From assembly GCA_964587155.1 (NCBI GenBank), contig CAZPKF010000004.1, positions 62,001 to 126,000 of the forward strand: DNA of 64,000 nt. Direction: 5' to 3'. This stretch comes from Hallerella sp964587155. GTDB lineage: Bacteria; Fibrobacterota; Fibrobacteria; Fibrobacterales; Fibrobacteraceae. The position numbers and the translations under genes were made by a program. The notes under the pieces are model-generated. The model was not told the DNA's origin, searched no databases, and saw nothing but the letters and a program-made list of their open reading frames with translations. Of this stretch, positions 25,595 through 33,434 are shown one piece after another (the stretch's first letter is position 1; the number at the start of each line of letters is the position of its first letter).

Positions 25595-26605
25595 CGATTC
25601 CTTCAAAAAGGCTATCGCCTCGTGGCGGGAGGGGCTTATGGATTCGTATAGTTCCAGTATGCGGAGCAGCCTGCGGCATCCCGGAACGATGAATTTTCCA
25701 AAGCTTTCGATTTTCTTTTCGCGGGAAAGAAAACAGAACGCCCCCAACGCCTGCATCAGACGCTGCATTCCCGCCTGCAAAAAGAGCACCCAAGCTTCTT
25801 CCCGGTCAAAAGAACTCGAACAGAGGGAATTGTTCCGGTACCATTCGTCAAAAAATTCCGTCACCAAATTTTCGGAAAGCGAAACATAAGGGTCTAAAAG
25901 AAGCGATGCGATGTCATAAAAGACGGACCCACGTCTCGCTCCCTGAAAATCAACAAAACCGATTTCGGAATCGGATTGGACTGTTACATTTTGCGATTGA
26001 AAGTCCCTGTGCATCAAAACTTTGGGATGGGTATCGACCATGCAGGCCAACGTGGAAAAGAAGTTTTCTACCGCTGCGGGAATTTCAAAAATGCCCTTTT
26101 CCTTTTGCAAGAAATTTTCCCGGAAATAATCGGATTCCCATTTGAGTGCCGCATAATCAAAACGCCTCGCCGCGATATCCGGTCTCGACAAAAAGAATCG
26201 GGGGCTGGAATGTTGCCATTTGACAAGAGCCTCGATAGCTAACGGATAAAGGATGCGGACATTCCCCACCAAAAGTTCCCCGTTTTGCATCACCAGGGAA
26301 TAAAGGGTGTTCGTCCCCATGTCCTGCATCAAAACCTGAAGGGCCTCTTCATCGACCGTCCAAATTTCTGGAGTCGGAAACCCAAACGCCGAAAACGATT
26401 TTCCATAAGAGACAAAACGGTCGAAATCTTCACCTTTCAAAAGATTAGTTTGCAAAATGGCGGAATTTTCCCCTTCGGCAATTCGGAAATACCGCCGTCC
26501 CGAACCAGCCGAACCGGCGAGCGACCACTTAGCGGAAGCCCCAAAGCCCCTGTTTTCAAGAACCCGGAGAATTTTAGACGAGACCTGAGGAATTTCTTGT
26601 GTCAT
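25586..26605 (-). CDS. Phosphotransferase of the aminoglycoside/choline kinase fold (AmgK-like)
   Basis: 339 residues. Brenner's kinase motif appears as VLMHRDFQSQNVTVQ (catalytic Asp and metal-binding Asn), followed by the metal-binding IGFVDFQGARRGSVFYD. The N-lobe has GSGRRYFRI in place of a P-loop-like strand. The text DFQSQN...DFQGAR...YDIASLLLDPY is typical of the APH-type sugar kinases such as AmgK (anomeric MurNAc/GlcNAc kinase) rather than antibiotic resistance enzymes. AmgK is often next to MurU; no nucleotidyltransferase is adjacent here, so the substrate is inference. The ATG at 26605 (MTQEIPQ) is the start; the longer open frame to 26860 runs backwards through the trp leader. Confidence 0.82.
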   Translation of the reverse strand: MTQEIPQVSSKILRVLENRGFGASAKWSLAGSAGSGRRYFRIAEGENSAILQTNLLKGEDFDRFVSYGKSFSAFGFPTPEIWTVDEEALQVLMQDMGTNTLYSLVMQNGELLVGNVRILYPLAIEALVKWQHSSPRFFLSRPDIAARRFDYAALKWESDYFRENFLQKEKGIFEIPAAVENFFSTLACMVDTHPKVLMHRDFQSQNVTVQSDSEIGFVDFQGARRGSVFYDIASLLLDPYVSLSENLVTEFFDEWYRNNSLCSSSFDREEAWVLFLQAGMQRLMQALGAFCFLSREKKIESFGKFIVPGCRRLLRILELYESISPSRHEAIAFLKESLS

Positions 26606-26704
26606 GGCGCACCTTGAAAGAATGAATGTGTTTTTCTCCAATATACTTATATGCAAAACAAAATAGATTCTTTCGAAGACAAAAATTTTTTTTGATTTTT
26701 CCCA

Positions 26705-26733
26705 TTGCCAAGTAAAAAATCCTTTTATATTAT
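26705..26733 (+). promoter_or_regulatory. Promoter of the trp operon
   Basis: TTGCCA (26705-26710) and TATTAT (26728-26733) are 17 bp apart, the ideal sigma-70 spacing. Seven bases further downstream lies 26740, so transcription would start within two bases of the leader-peptide ATG. An overlapping TATTTTGG also resembles the TAnnTTTG element. Confidence 0.5.
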
Positions 26734-26741
26734 TTTGGCAA

Positions 26742-26813
26742 ATGAAAAACTCGATCATCACAAAGAACAACAATTGGTGGTGGCGCACTTCGAAGTCGGA
26801 GTTCGCGTTATAA
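26742..26813 (+). CDS. trpL: trp operon leader peptide
   Basis: A 23-codon ORF (M K N S I I T K N N N W W W R T S K S E F A L) with three consecutive Trp codons, TGG at 26775-26783. It lies immediately upstream of trpE and of a terminator hairpin. This is the layout of classic trp attenuation: a ribosome short of charged tRNA-Trp stalls at the TGG run and leaves the downstream segment 26793-26801 free. There is no Shine-Dalgarno before the ATG, and the promoter ends a few bases upstream, so translation probably starts on a leaderless mRNA. Assignment is by position and codon content; a peptide this small has no homology signal. Confidence 0.88.
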   Translation: MKNSIITKNNNWWWRTSKSEFAL

Positions 26814-26874
26814 GACTGTTGCTCTTTTAAATAGTGGCTAATAAGCGGCTCCGATTTCATCGGGGCCTTTTTTT
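26793..26874 (+). promoter_or_regulatory. trp attenuator (antiterminator and terminator)
   Basis: The terminator stem is GGCTCCGAT (26847-26855) with ATCGGGGCC (26859-26867), 9 bp with one G-T pair, followed by seven T (26868-26874). The competing antiterminator pairs AAGTCGGAG (26793-26801, inside the leader ORF, 10 bases after the Trp codons) with CTCCGATTT (26849-26857), 9 bp with one G-T pair. A ribosome that reads through the Trp codons to the stop at 26811-26813 would cover 26793-26801 and let the terminator form. Confidence 0.85.
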
Positions 26875-26903
26875 ATGCAAAAACTTCAAAACAAGGACTA
26901 CTT

Positions 26904-28316
26904 ATGAAAAAAAGAACTGACAGCGTATACCTTTCCCTCGAAGGGGAACGCTATACCCCATTCACCCTAGCCAAGAAGCTTGGCGCAAAAGCGATTCTTG
27001 AATCAGCTTCCTTTTCACAAGGAGCGAACCGATTTTCCATTTTAATGTTGGAAGAGGCGTTCCATGTCGTAGAAGATGAAAACGGCGTTGCCTTGCTCAT
27101 TGACGGCAAACGAAAACCGTTCCCGGCAAACGACATTCTCGATGCGCTAGAACTTATCGCAAGCGAAAACGAAAAGCCGAAAAGCATTCCGCTTCCGGCG
27201 GCAGGCATCGGATTTCTTTCTTATGAATTTTGCGCGCGCTGTGACAGCATCCATTTGCAAAAACAGGAAGATTCGCTGCAAATTCCCGAATCGGAATTTA
27301 CCGTTGGGCACATTTACATCGTATTTGACCATTTTACAGATACCCTGCACGTATTCGGACTCAATTACAACGAGCACGAAATCGACTTAGAAAAGGCTAT
27401 TGGGAGAATGCGCAAAAAGCTTTCCAATTTGGACTTTTCCTATCTCGAAAATCCCGAAGACAATTATCCCTGCAAAGTCATCACGGATTTTCAAAAAAGT
27501 CACGACGAATATGTTCATTGCGTTGCGGAAATAAAAAAACACATCATCGCCGGAGACATCATCCAAGCTGTTCCGTCACGCCGATTGCAAATGGAATCTG
27601 AAATGCCCGCAATAGACGTTTACCGCCGATTGAGGACTCTCAATCCATCGCCGTATCTGCTCTACATCGACTTTGGAAACTATCAGCTGGTCGGTTCTTC
27701 TCCAGAAAGCCTCGTGCGTTCTCGGCAGGGAAAATCTTCCATCCGTCCCATCGCCGGGACCATCCGCCGTGGGAAAAACGAAGCCGAAGATGAGTTTTTA
27801 AAAGAAAAGCTTTCCCATGACCCCAAAGAACGCGCGGAACATTTGATGCTTGTCGATTTGGCCCGAAATGATTTGGGCCGCGTTTCAGAACCAGGAACGG
27901 TTAAAGTGACCCGCAACATGGAATGCGAACTTTTCAGCCACGTAATCCATCTCGTTTCTGAAGTAGAAGGGAAAACGCGAAAGGATTTAAAGCCGATTCA
28001 AGTTCTCCGCTCCGCGTTTCCCGCAGGCACGGTCAGCGGTGCGCCCAAAATCAGCGCCATCGAAATCATCTCCTCGCTAGAAAGTCAAAAACGGAATTTT
28101 TACGCAGGAGCTGTCGGTTATCTCGAAGCAGACGGCGACTTGGATTTTTGCATTGCCATCCGATGCGCCTTAAAGCAAGGCAACCGTTGGACTTTACAAG
28201 CCGGTTCGGGAATCGTCTACGCGTCTGACCCGGAACGGGAATGGGAAGAAACCAATGAAAAGCTCGGCGCCATGATTCAAGTTTTGGAATCCGCACCAAA
28301 TCACGTCAAACTTTAA
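26904..28316 (+). CDS. trpE: Anthranilate synthase component I
   Basis: 470 residues. It converts chorismate to anthranilate with ammonia supplied by TrpG. The N-terminal ILESASFSQGANRFSIL carries the LLES-type element that forms the Trp feedback site. The C-terminal chorismate-binding half is complete: QAVPSRRL, SPYLLYIDFGNYQLVGSSPE, RPIAGTIRRG, EHLMLVDLARNDLGRVSEPG, SAFPAGTVSGAPKI and the final GSGIVYASDPEREWEETNEK. The start is the ATG at 26904 behind AAGGACTACTT. It is the first structural gene behind the attenuator, 13 bp ahead of trpGD. Confidence 0.97.
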   Translation: MKKRTDSVYLSLEGERYTPFTLAKKLGAKAILESASFSQGANRFSILMLEEAFHVVEDENGVALLIDGKRKPFPANDILDALELIASENEKPKSIPLPAAGIGFLSYEFCARCDSIHLQKQEDSLQIPESEFTVGHIYIVFDHFTDTLHVFGLNYNEHEIDLEKAIGRMRKKLSNLDFSYLENPEDNYPCKVITDFQKSHDEYVHCVAEIKKHIIAGDIIQAVPSRRLQMESEMPAIDVYRRLRTLNPSPYLLYIDFGNYQLVGSSPESLVRSRQGKSSIRPIAGTIRRGKNEAEDEFLKEKLSHDPKERAEHLMLVDLARNDLGRVSEPGTVKVTRNMECELFSHVIHLVSEVEGKTRKDLKPIQVLRSAFPAGTVSGAPKISAIEIISSLESQKRNFYAGAVGYLEADGDLDFCIAIRCALKQGNRWTLQAGSGIVYASDPEREWEETNEKLGAMIQVLESAPNHVKL

Positions 28317-28329
28317 TGCAGAGGTATTT

Positions 28330-29937
28330 ATGATAGTCATCATTGACAATTACGATTCTTTCACCTACAACGTATACCAATCCATCACAAGCATTACGGA
28401 CGAACCGGTCAAAGTTCTCCGTTCAAAAGAATGTTCCATCGCAGATATTGAAAATCTGCACCCCACGCATCTAATCCTTTCGCCGGGACCCGGACGGCCC
28501 GAAAACGCCGGAATCACGGTCGATGCCATCCGTCACTTCGCCGGGAAGCTCCCCATTTTGGGCATTTGCCTTGGGCATCAGGCGATTTGCTACGCCTTGG
28601 GGGCAAAAATCGTCCAAGCGAAATTCATCAAACACGGAGTCGCCGAAGAAATGGACCTAGACGGGCGCGGACTCTTTCGGAATATCGGAAAGAAAGGAAC
28701 CTTTATGCGTTATCACAGTCTTGTCGTCGACGAAAAAACACTCCCTGCGGAACTCGAAATTTCCGCCCGCGCAAAAGACGGCGATGTGATGGGAGTCCGG
28801 CATAAAACATTGGACATCGAAGGCGTTCAGTTTCACCCGGAATCGATTGCAGCAAAAGACGGCGAAGCGTTTTTCCGCGCGTTCCTCACCTATCGAAGAG
28901 AAGCTTTGCCTGTCGCCCAGTTTTTGAACAAACTCATCGACAGACAGAATCTGACTCACGAAGAATCTGAATTTTTCATGGAAACACTCACCGACGGCAT
29001 GTTAGACGAAAGGCAAACGGCTGCCATCCTCACCGCCTTAGCGGCCAAAGGTCCTTCCGCTTCTGAAATAGCAGGGTGCGCAGCCGTCCTTCACCGGAAA
29101 AAGACCCCGTTCCCATTCGACAAAAATGCAGACATCGCCGAAGTCGTCGGAACAGGCGGAGACAGCAAGGGCAGTTTCAACATCAGCTCCTTTTCTGCTC
29201 TAGTTTGCGCCAGTTGCGGTTGCCTGATAGCCAAACACGGAAACCGGGCTGTTTCGAGCAAATCGGGTGCCGCGGACTTTTTTGAAAATTTGGGAATCCG
29301 GCTTTCCCTTTCCCCGGCACAAGCTGCAGAAGTCTTGAAAAAAACAGGTTTTGTTTTTCTCTTTGCACAAGTGTACCACAGCGCAATGCGATTCGCCGGG
29401 CCCGTTCGGAAAGCACTTGGAATCAAAACCATCATGAATTTGGTCGGGCCGCTGACAAACCCGGCAGAAGCCAAATTTCTGATGCTCGGCGCTTACAGCA
29501 GGGATTTGCTAAAACCGATGGCGGAAGCTGCCAAAATGCTTGGGGCAAAACACGTTTTGGTCGTTTCCAGTCAAGACGGCTTTGACGAAATTTCACCTAG
29601 CGTTCCCACATTTGTTTACGAAATAGACGAAGGCGGAAACGCTTATGAGTACCTGCTGCACCCGGAAGATTTTGGCATTCCTCCCGTAAACGATTCGGAA
29701 TTGGCAGGGGGAACCGGAGCAGAAAATGCGAAGACCGCATTAGAATTGGCCCACGGCAAAGGTGCTCCGGCAATTCGCTACGCTGTCGGACTAAACGCCG
29801 GGGCGACTCTTTACGCCGCCCGCAAAGTCAAATCCATTCGCGAAGGCTTCGAAAAGGCCATTCAAGCGCTTGACGACGGTTCGGTTTTGAAAAAAATCGA
29901 AGAAGTCCAAAGAGCGACTTCTGAACTTGCCGCCTAA
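28330..29937 (+). CDS. trpGD: Anthranilate synthase glutamine amidotransferase / anthranilate phosphoribosyltransferase fusion
   Basis: 535 residues in two parts. Residues 1-190 are TrpG, a class I amidotransferase with the oxyanion strand LILSPGPGRPENAG, the nucleophile in LGICLGHQAI (Cys near 83) and His-Glu in VQFHPESI. Residues about 200-535 are TrpD, with the PRPP-binding VGTGGDSKGSFNISS, KHGNRAVSSKSGAADFFENLG and GPLTNPA. The fusion is known from enterobacteria and others. The gene follows trpE closely and is followed by a terminator at 29976, so the operon holds only the first two steps of Trp synthesis; trpC, F, B and A are not in this window. Confidence 0.97.
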   Translation: MIVIIDNYDSFTYNVYQSITSITDEPVKVLRSKECSIADIENLHPTHLILSPGPGRPENAGITVDAIRHFAGKLPILGICLGHQAICYALGAKIVQAKFIKHGVAEEMDLDGRGLFRNIGKKGTFMRYHSLVVDEKTLPAELEISARAKDGDVMGVRHKTLDIEGVQFHPESIAAKDGEAFFRAFLTYRREALPVAQFLNKLIDRQNLTHEESEFFMETLTDGMLDERQTAAILTALAAKGPSASEIAGCAAVLHRKKTPFPFDKNADIAEVVGTGGDSKGSFNISSFSALVCASCGCLIAKHGNRAVSSKSGAADFFENLGIRLSLSPAQAAEVLKKTGFVFLFAQVYHSAMRFAGPVRKALGIKTIMNLVGPLTNPAEAKFLMLGAYSRDLLKPMAEAAKMLGAKHVLVVSSQDGFDEISPSVPTFVYEIDEGGNAYEYLLHPEDFGIPPVNDSELAGGTGAENAKTALELAHGKGAPAIRYAVGLNAGATLYAARKVKSIREGFEKAIQALDDGSVLKKIEEVQRATSELAA

Positions 29938-29975
29938 AGCGAAGCGTTTTCATTCCATCCACTTTAACTATATTT

Positions 29976-29999
29976 AAGGGACTTTAACGTCCCTTTTTT
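29976..29999 (+). terminator. Terminator after trpGD
   Basis: AAGGGAC (29976-29982) pairs with GTCCCTT (29989-29995) around a 6-nt loop and is followed by T to 29999. It ends 14 bp before the glycosyltransferase start, so it separates the two genes. Confidence 0.85.
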
Positions 30000-30013
30000 A
30001 TTGAACATTTCCC

Positions 30014-30985
30014 ATGAAAATCGAAGTCGGCATTATCAATTACAACGGTGGAAACGAACTCGCGGAATGTGTCCAATCCCTCGTTTCGCAATCCAAGAGC
30101 GTTTCGGTGTACGTCTTCGATAACGCTTCATCGGACGATTCCATTAGAGAACTAAAATCCTCAGGTCTCCCGTGCACAATCCTTCAAAGCACTTCTAACC
30201 TGGGCTATGCCGGTGCCTGCAACGCTTTGCTAAACGCCATGTCTGCCGAAATTCAAGTTCTTTGCAATATGGATTTGGAGTTTCACCCGGACTGGGCAAA
30301 AAACTTAGAAGCTTGCTTTATGCGACATCCGGAAGCCGGTTCCGTCGCCAGTCTCGTCATGGAAAAAAAAGGCGTCGTCAACGCAGTCGGCGTTCTATTT
30401 AACCCCGATCTTTTCGCTCAAAACGAAGCGAGCGGTCTCCCCCTTTCCCAAGCGGACATCCGCGAAAAAGAAGTTTTCGGCTGCTACGGAGCGGTCATGA
30501 GTTTTCGACGCGAAGCCGCACAAGCCGCAGGGAAACTGGATTCCAGCTTCTTTCTTTTTTTCGAAGAAACAGAATGGTATTTTCGTCACAACCTCGCCGG
30601 ATTCAAAACAATTTTTTGCCCCGATGCGAAAGTTTTCCACGAACGCTCCCTGACAACCGTTCGATACTCTCCCCGAAAACTGTTTTATTCTGAACGCAAC
30701 CGTTTACGCGCCGCCGTCCGACTGCTTCCCATTTCCGATGTATTCAAGCTCCCCATCCGCGGATTGATGCGATACGTCAGCATGGCAAAAGGCGGCGTTC
30801 CCAATCAATCCGGAGACGGAAAAAAACTTTCCAAAACAAGCATTTGCGCGGCTCTCGCCAAAGCATGGATCCAAGCTTTCATCCGGCTTCCCGCAGAAGT
30901 CGTCATCCGATTCCAATACCGGAGAAAGTTCCATTCGGTCAGCACAACCGTCAACGCGCTTGTAAAAAAATATTCCCTGAAGTAA
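30014..30985 (+). CDS. Glycosyltransferase family 2 protein
   Basis: 323 residues. The GT-A fold signatures are IEVGIINYNGGNELAECVQS at the N-terminus, YVFDNASSDDS (UDP/dTDP binding) and LCNMDLEFHPDW, where the DxD-type metal site sits. FGCYGAVMSFRREAA and FFLFFEETEWYFRH (acceptor/catalytic Glu-Asp region) match the rhamnosyltransferase-like branch of GT2. It probably acts in lipopolysaccharide or surface glycan synthesis in the cytoplasm at the membrane. No polysaccharide gene cluster surrounds it, so donor and acceptor are unknown. The ATG at 30014 has no obvious Shine-Dalgarno and starts just behind the trp terminator. Confidence 0.88.
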   Translation: MKIEVGIINYNGGNELAECVQSLVSQSKSVSVYVFDNASSDDSIRELKSSGLPCTILQSTSNLGYAGACNALLNAMSAEIQVLCNMDLEFHPDWAKNLEACFMRHPEAGSVASLVMEKKGVVNAVGVLFNPDLFAQNEASGLPLSQADIREKEVFGCYGAVMSFRREAAQAAGKLDSSFFLFFEETEWYFRHNLAGFKTIFCPDAKVFHERSLTTVRYSPRKLFYSERNRLRAAVRLLPISDVFKLPIRGLMRYVSMAKGGVPNQSGDGKKLSKTSICAALAKAWIQAFIRLPAEVVIRFQYRRKFHSVSTTVNALVKKYSLK

Positions 30986-31017
30986 TCCGTTGGATTCCGA
31001 CACTGCGCCTATTTTTA

Positions 31018-31025
31018 TATCTTTG
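31018..31025 (+). promoter_or_regulatory. TAnnTTTG promoter element of argH
   Basis: TATCTTTG matches the -7 consensus exactly. It lies 27 bp before the argH ATG at 31053, leaving a short leader that contains the ribosome site AAGAGG. Confidence 0.5.
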
Positions 31026-31052
31026 CCTTGAAACATTTTCAAGAGGTTCCCG

Positions 31053-32474
31053 ATGGCCGGAAAAAAAGGCAAAAAAATGATGTGGGACGGCCGCTTTGAC
31101 TGCGGAATGGCCCAAAGCATGATTGATCTCAGCTTCAGTTTGGATTTCGACAAAGAGCTTTTAGAAGAAGATATCCAAGGTTCCCTGGGACACGGAATCG
31201 GTCTTGTTGAATCGGGCGTTCTCTCCAAAAGTGATTTTGCCAAAATCCGTAAAGGACTGCAAAGTATTTTAGATGATATCCACGCCGGAAAAAACCTTTG
31301 GCTTCCGACTGATGAAGACGTCCACATGGCCGTAGAACGGGTTCTCACCGACCGAATTGGCGATTTGGGAAAAAAGATCCATACCGGCAGAAGCCGCAAT
31401 GACCAGGTTTCAACGGATTTCAAACTGTATATGCGGCACCGCGCGGCAGAAATCCGAAGCCTTCTCGTCGAACTGCAAAAGACCGTTTTCGATGTGGCCA
31501 AGACTCATTTTGGGAAATTGATGCCGGGCTACACACATTTGCAGCAAGCGCAGCCGATTCTCTTCAGCCATTACCTGATGAGCCTCTTTTTTGCGCTCAA
31601 CCGCGACGTTTGCCGCATCGACAACTTTTTGAATTTGCACGTTGAACTTCCCTTGGGCAGCGGTGCCATGGCCGGATCCGCATTCCCTTACCACAGAAAT
31701 CTCGTCGCCAAAGAATTGGGATTCGAACGTCCCAGTGCAAACAGCATCGATGCCGTTTCTCACCGGGATATGGCACTTGAATTTTTGAGCGATTTATCCA
31801 TTATCGCAAACACCCTCAGCCGTTACGCCGAAGATTTTGTCATCTGGAGTTCTTCGGAATTCGGCTACCTCACCCTTTCCGATGCATTTTCCAGCGGATC
31901 ATCCATGATGCCGCAGAAAAAAAATCCCGATTCAATGGAACTCATCCGTGGAAAATCGGGGCGGATGCTCGGAAATTTTGCCGCCATGTTCACCTTGGTG
32001 AAGGGTGCTCCGCTTTCGTACAGTCGGGACTTGCAAGAAGACAAGCAGCCCGTTTTCGACAGCGCAAAAACAGTCAAAGTTCTCTTGCGCGTAATGCGTG
32101 AAGCCATCGCCTCTGCCCATTGGAATTTTGACAAAATGGAAAGCCGGATGCTCCCCGCCCTTTTGGCCACGGATTTGGCAGATATCCTTGTCGAAGACGG
32201 CGTTCCCTTCCGCGATGCGCACCGCATCGTGGGAAGCCTTGTGGGAGAAGCGGCAAAACGCGACGAACAGTTTACTGACCTTTCCGATGAAGAATGGGAA
32301 AAGAAAGGCGTTCCCAATCCGAAATCCGTGAAATCCCGTTTGACTTTCGCTTATTCCGTTTCACGCCGCAACATTGAAGGGGGAACGGGACCGGATTCCG
32401 TCAAAGCCCAATTCAAAAAAGCAGAAAAAATTCTCAAAAAAGAAGCGGGCGCAAAATCTCCGCGGCACGTCTGA
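31053..32474 (+). CDS. argH: Argininosuccinate lyase
   Basis: 473 residues, the usual length. It splits argininosuccinate into arginine and fumarate. The fumarase/aspartase superfamily signature GSSMMPQKKNPD holds the catalytic Ser loop near residue 287. HTGRSRNDQVSTDFKLYMR and MPGYTHLQQAQPILFSH carry other active-site residues. The N-terminal WDGRFDCGMAQSMIDLSFSLDFD replaces the more common WGGRF. The ATG at 31053 follows AAGAGGTTCCCG. It is a single-gene unit with its own promoter element and a terminator at 32498. Other arginine genes are not in the window. Confidence 0.96.
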   Translation: MAGKKGKKMMWDGRFDCGMAQSMIDLSFSLDFDKELLEEDIQGSLGHGIGLVESGVLSKSDFAKIRKGLQSILDDIHAGKNLWLPTDEDVHMAVERVLTDRIGDLGKKIHTGRSRNDQVSTDFKLYMRHRAAEIRSLLVELQKTVFDVAKTHFGKLMPGYTHLQQAQPILFSHYLMSLFFALNRDVCRIDNFLNLHVELPLGSGAMAGSAFPYHRNLVAKELGFERPSANSIDAVSHRDMALEFLSDLSIIANTLSRYAEDFVIWSSSEFGYLTLSDAFSSGSSMMPQKKNPDSMELIRGKSGRMLGNFAAMFTLVKGAPLSYSRDLQEDKQPVFDSAKTVKVLLRVMREAIASAHWNFDKMESRMLPALLATDLADILVEDGVPFRDAHRIVGSLVGEAAKRDEQFTDLSDEEWEKKGVPNPKSVKSRLTFAYSVSRRNIEGGTGPDSVKAQFKKAEKILKKEAGAKSPRHV

Positions 32475-32497
32475 CTTTAAATAAATTTCCTCATTGC

Positions 32498-32519
32498 AAG
32501 CGGCCTCGAGCCGCTTTTT
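32498..32519. terminator. Terminator between argH and the convergent nadK
   Basis: AAGCGGC (32498-32504) pairs with GCCGCTT (32510-32516) around a 5-nt loop, followed by TTTTT on the plus strand. It ends argH and may also end the minus-strand aroQ-tyrA-aroA-nadK transcript. Confidence 0.75.
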
Positions 32520-32537
32520 CTATCAACAGAAACCGAT

Positions 32538-33434
32538 TTAAACGGGAGAATCCTTGACGACCATTTTGGGCTTTCCCGTCCATCCCAATTTTCCGCGCAA
32601 CGCGTCGACGAATCCGGAATTTTTCATCCGGATGAAAGTGGTCACATCCTTGCTTTTCGAAAGGACTAACGAATATTCCGCATTGAGCTCTCTGGTGACA
32701 CGACCGTCAAAAACCAAATCCAAGGAGCTGTTTACCGCCGAAGTCACACGGCACACAGCATCTGCCGGGACAATCAACGGACGAACCGAAAGGCTGCTCG
32801 GAGCGACAGGCGTCAGCACGAAAGCTTCTGTCGAAGGATAAATGATGGGACCGCCAGCCGCCAAATTATAAGCAGTCGATCCCGTCGGCGTAGAAATCAG
32901 CAAAGAATCCGCCCAGTATTCCGTCAACGGGCGCCCCTTGTATTCCACATCCACATCCACCATTCTCTCCGGGGCGTGCGCGCGGACATGGACTTCGTTC
33001 AAAACAGTTTCTTTGGCAATCAATTTTTTGCCATGATAAATTTTGGCATCCATCATCATGCGTTCCCGCGTTGTAAAATCCCCTGAAAACAGGGCTTCTA
33101 GCGCAGCGGGCAAACTTTCGACAGGCGTTTCCGTTAAAAAACCGACACGCCCCGCATTAACGCCCAAAATTGGAATATGCAACCCCAACGCCAATCGGGC
33201 TGAACTCAAAAAAGTACCATCACCACCGATGGCTATCAGCAAATCGCACTTTCGAAGCTGCCGGTTTGAAACGACTCGAATGCCCCGCGCCGCAATGGCT
33301 GCGAGCGGTTCCGCCGCATAAAACGAAACATCCTTTCGACGCGCAGCAAATTCGGAAATCATTTCCAACGCCCGGAAAAGTTCCGGACTATTCCCTTTGA
33401 ATCCAACAATACCGATTTTTGAAAAGTGCGTCAT
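32538..33434 (-). CDS. nadK: NAD kinase
   Basis: 298 residues. It phosphorylates NAD to NADP. The conserved GGDGT loop lies in CDLLIAIGGDGTFLSSARL near residue 70. NEVHVRAHAPERMVDVDV, the substrate-binding ADSLLISTPTGSTAYNLAAGGPII and the C-terminal strands complete the fold. It is last in a tightly packed minus-strand operon: its ATG overlaps the stop of the AroA-like gene (ATGA at 33431-33434). The link with aromatic amino-acid genes is unusual and may only reflect co-transcription, although NADP is needed for tyrA-type and shikimate dehydrogenases. Confidence 0.95.
   Translation of the reverse strand: MTHFSKIGIVGFKGNSPELFRALEMISEFAARRKDVSFYAAEPLAAIAARGIRVVSNRQLRKCDLLIAIGGDGTFLSSARLALGLHIPILGVNAGRVGFLTETPVESLPAALEALFSGDFTTRERMMMDAKIYHGKKLIAKETVLNEVHVRAHAPERMVDVDVEYKGRPLTEYWADSLLISTPTGSTAYNLAAGGPIIYPSTEAFVLTPVAPSSLSVRPLIVPADAVCRVTSAVNSSLDLVFDGRVTRELNAEYSLVLSKSKDVTTFIRMKNSGFVDALRGKLGWTGKPKMVVKDSPV

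Noticed and set aside
25586..26605. Aminoglycoside resistance gene
   Set aside because: The kinase motifs are those of AmgK-like sugar kinases, and no mobile element or resistance context is present.
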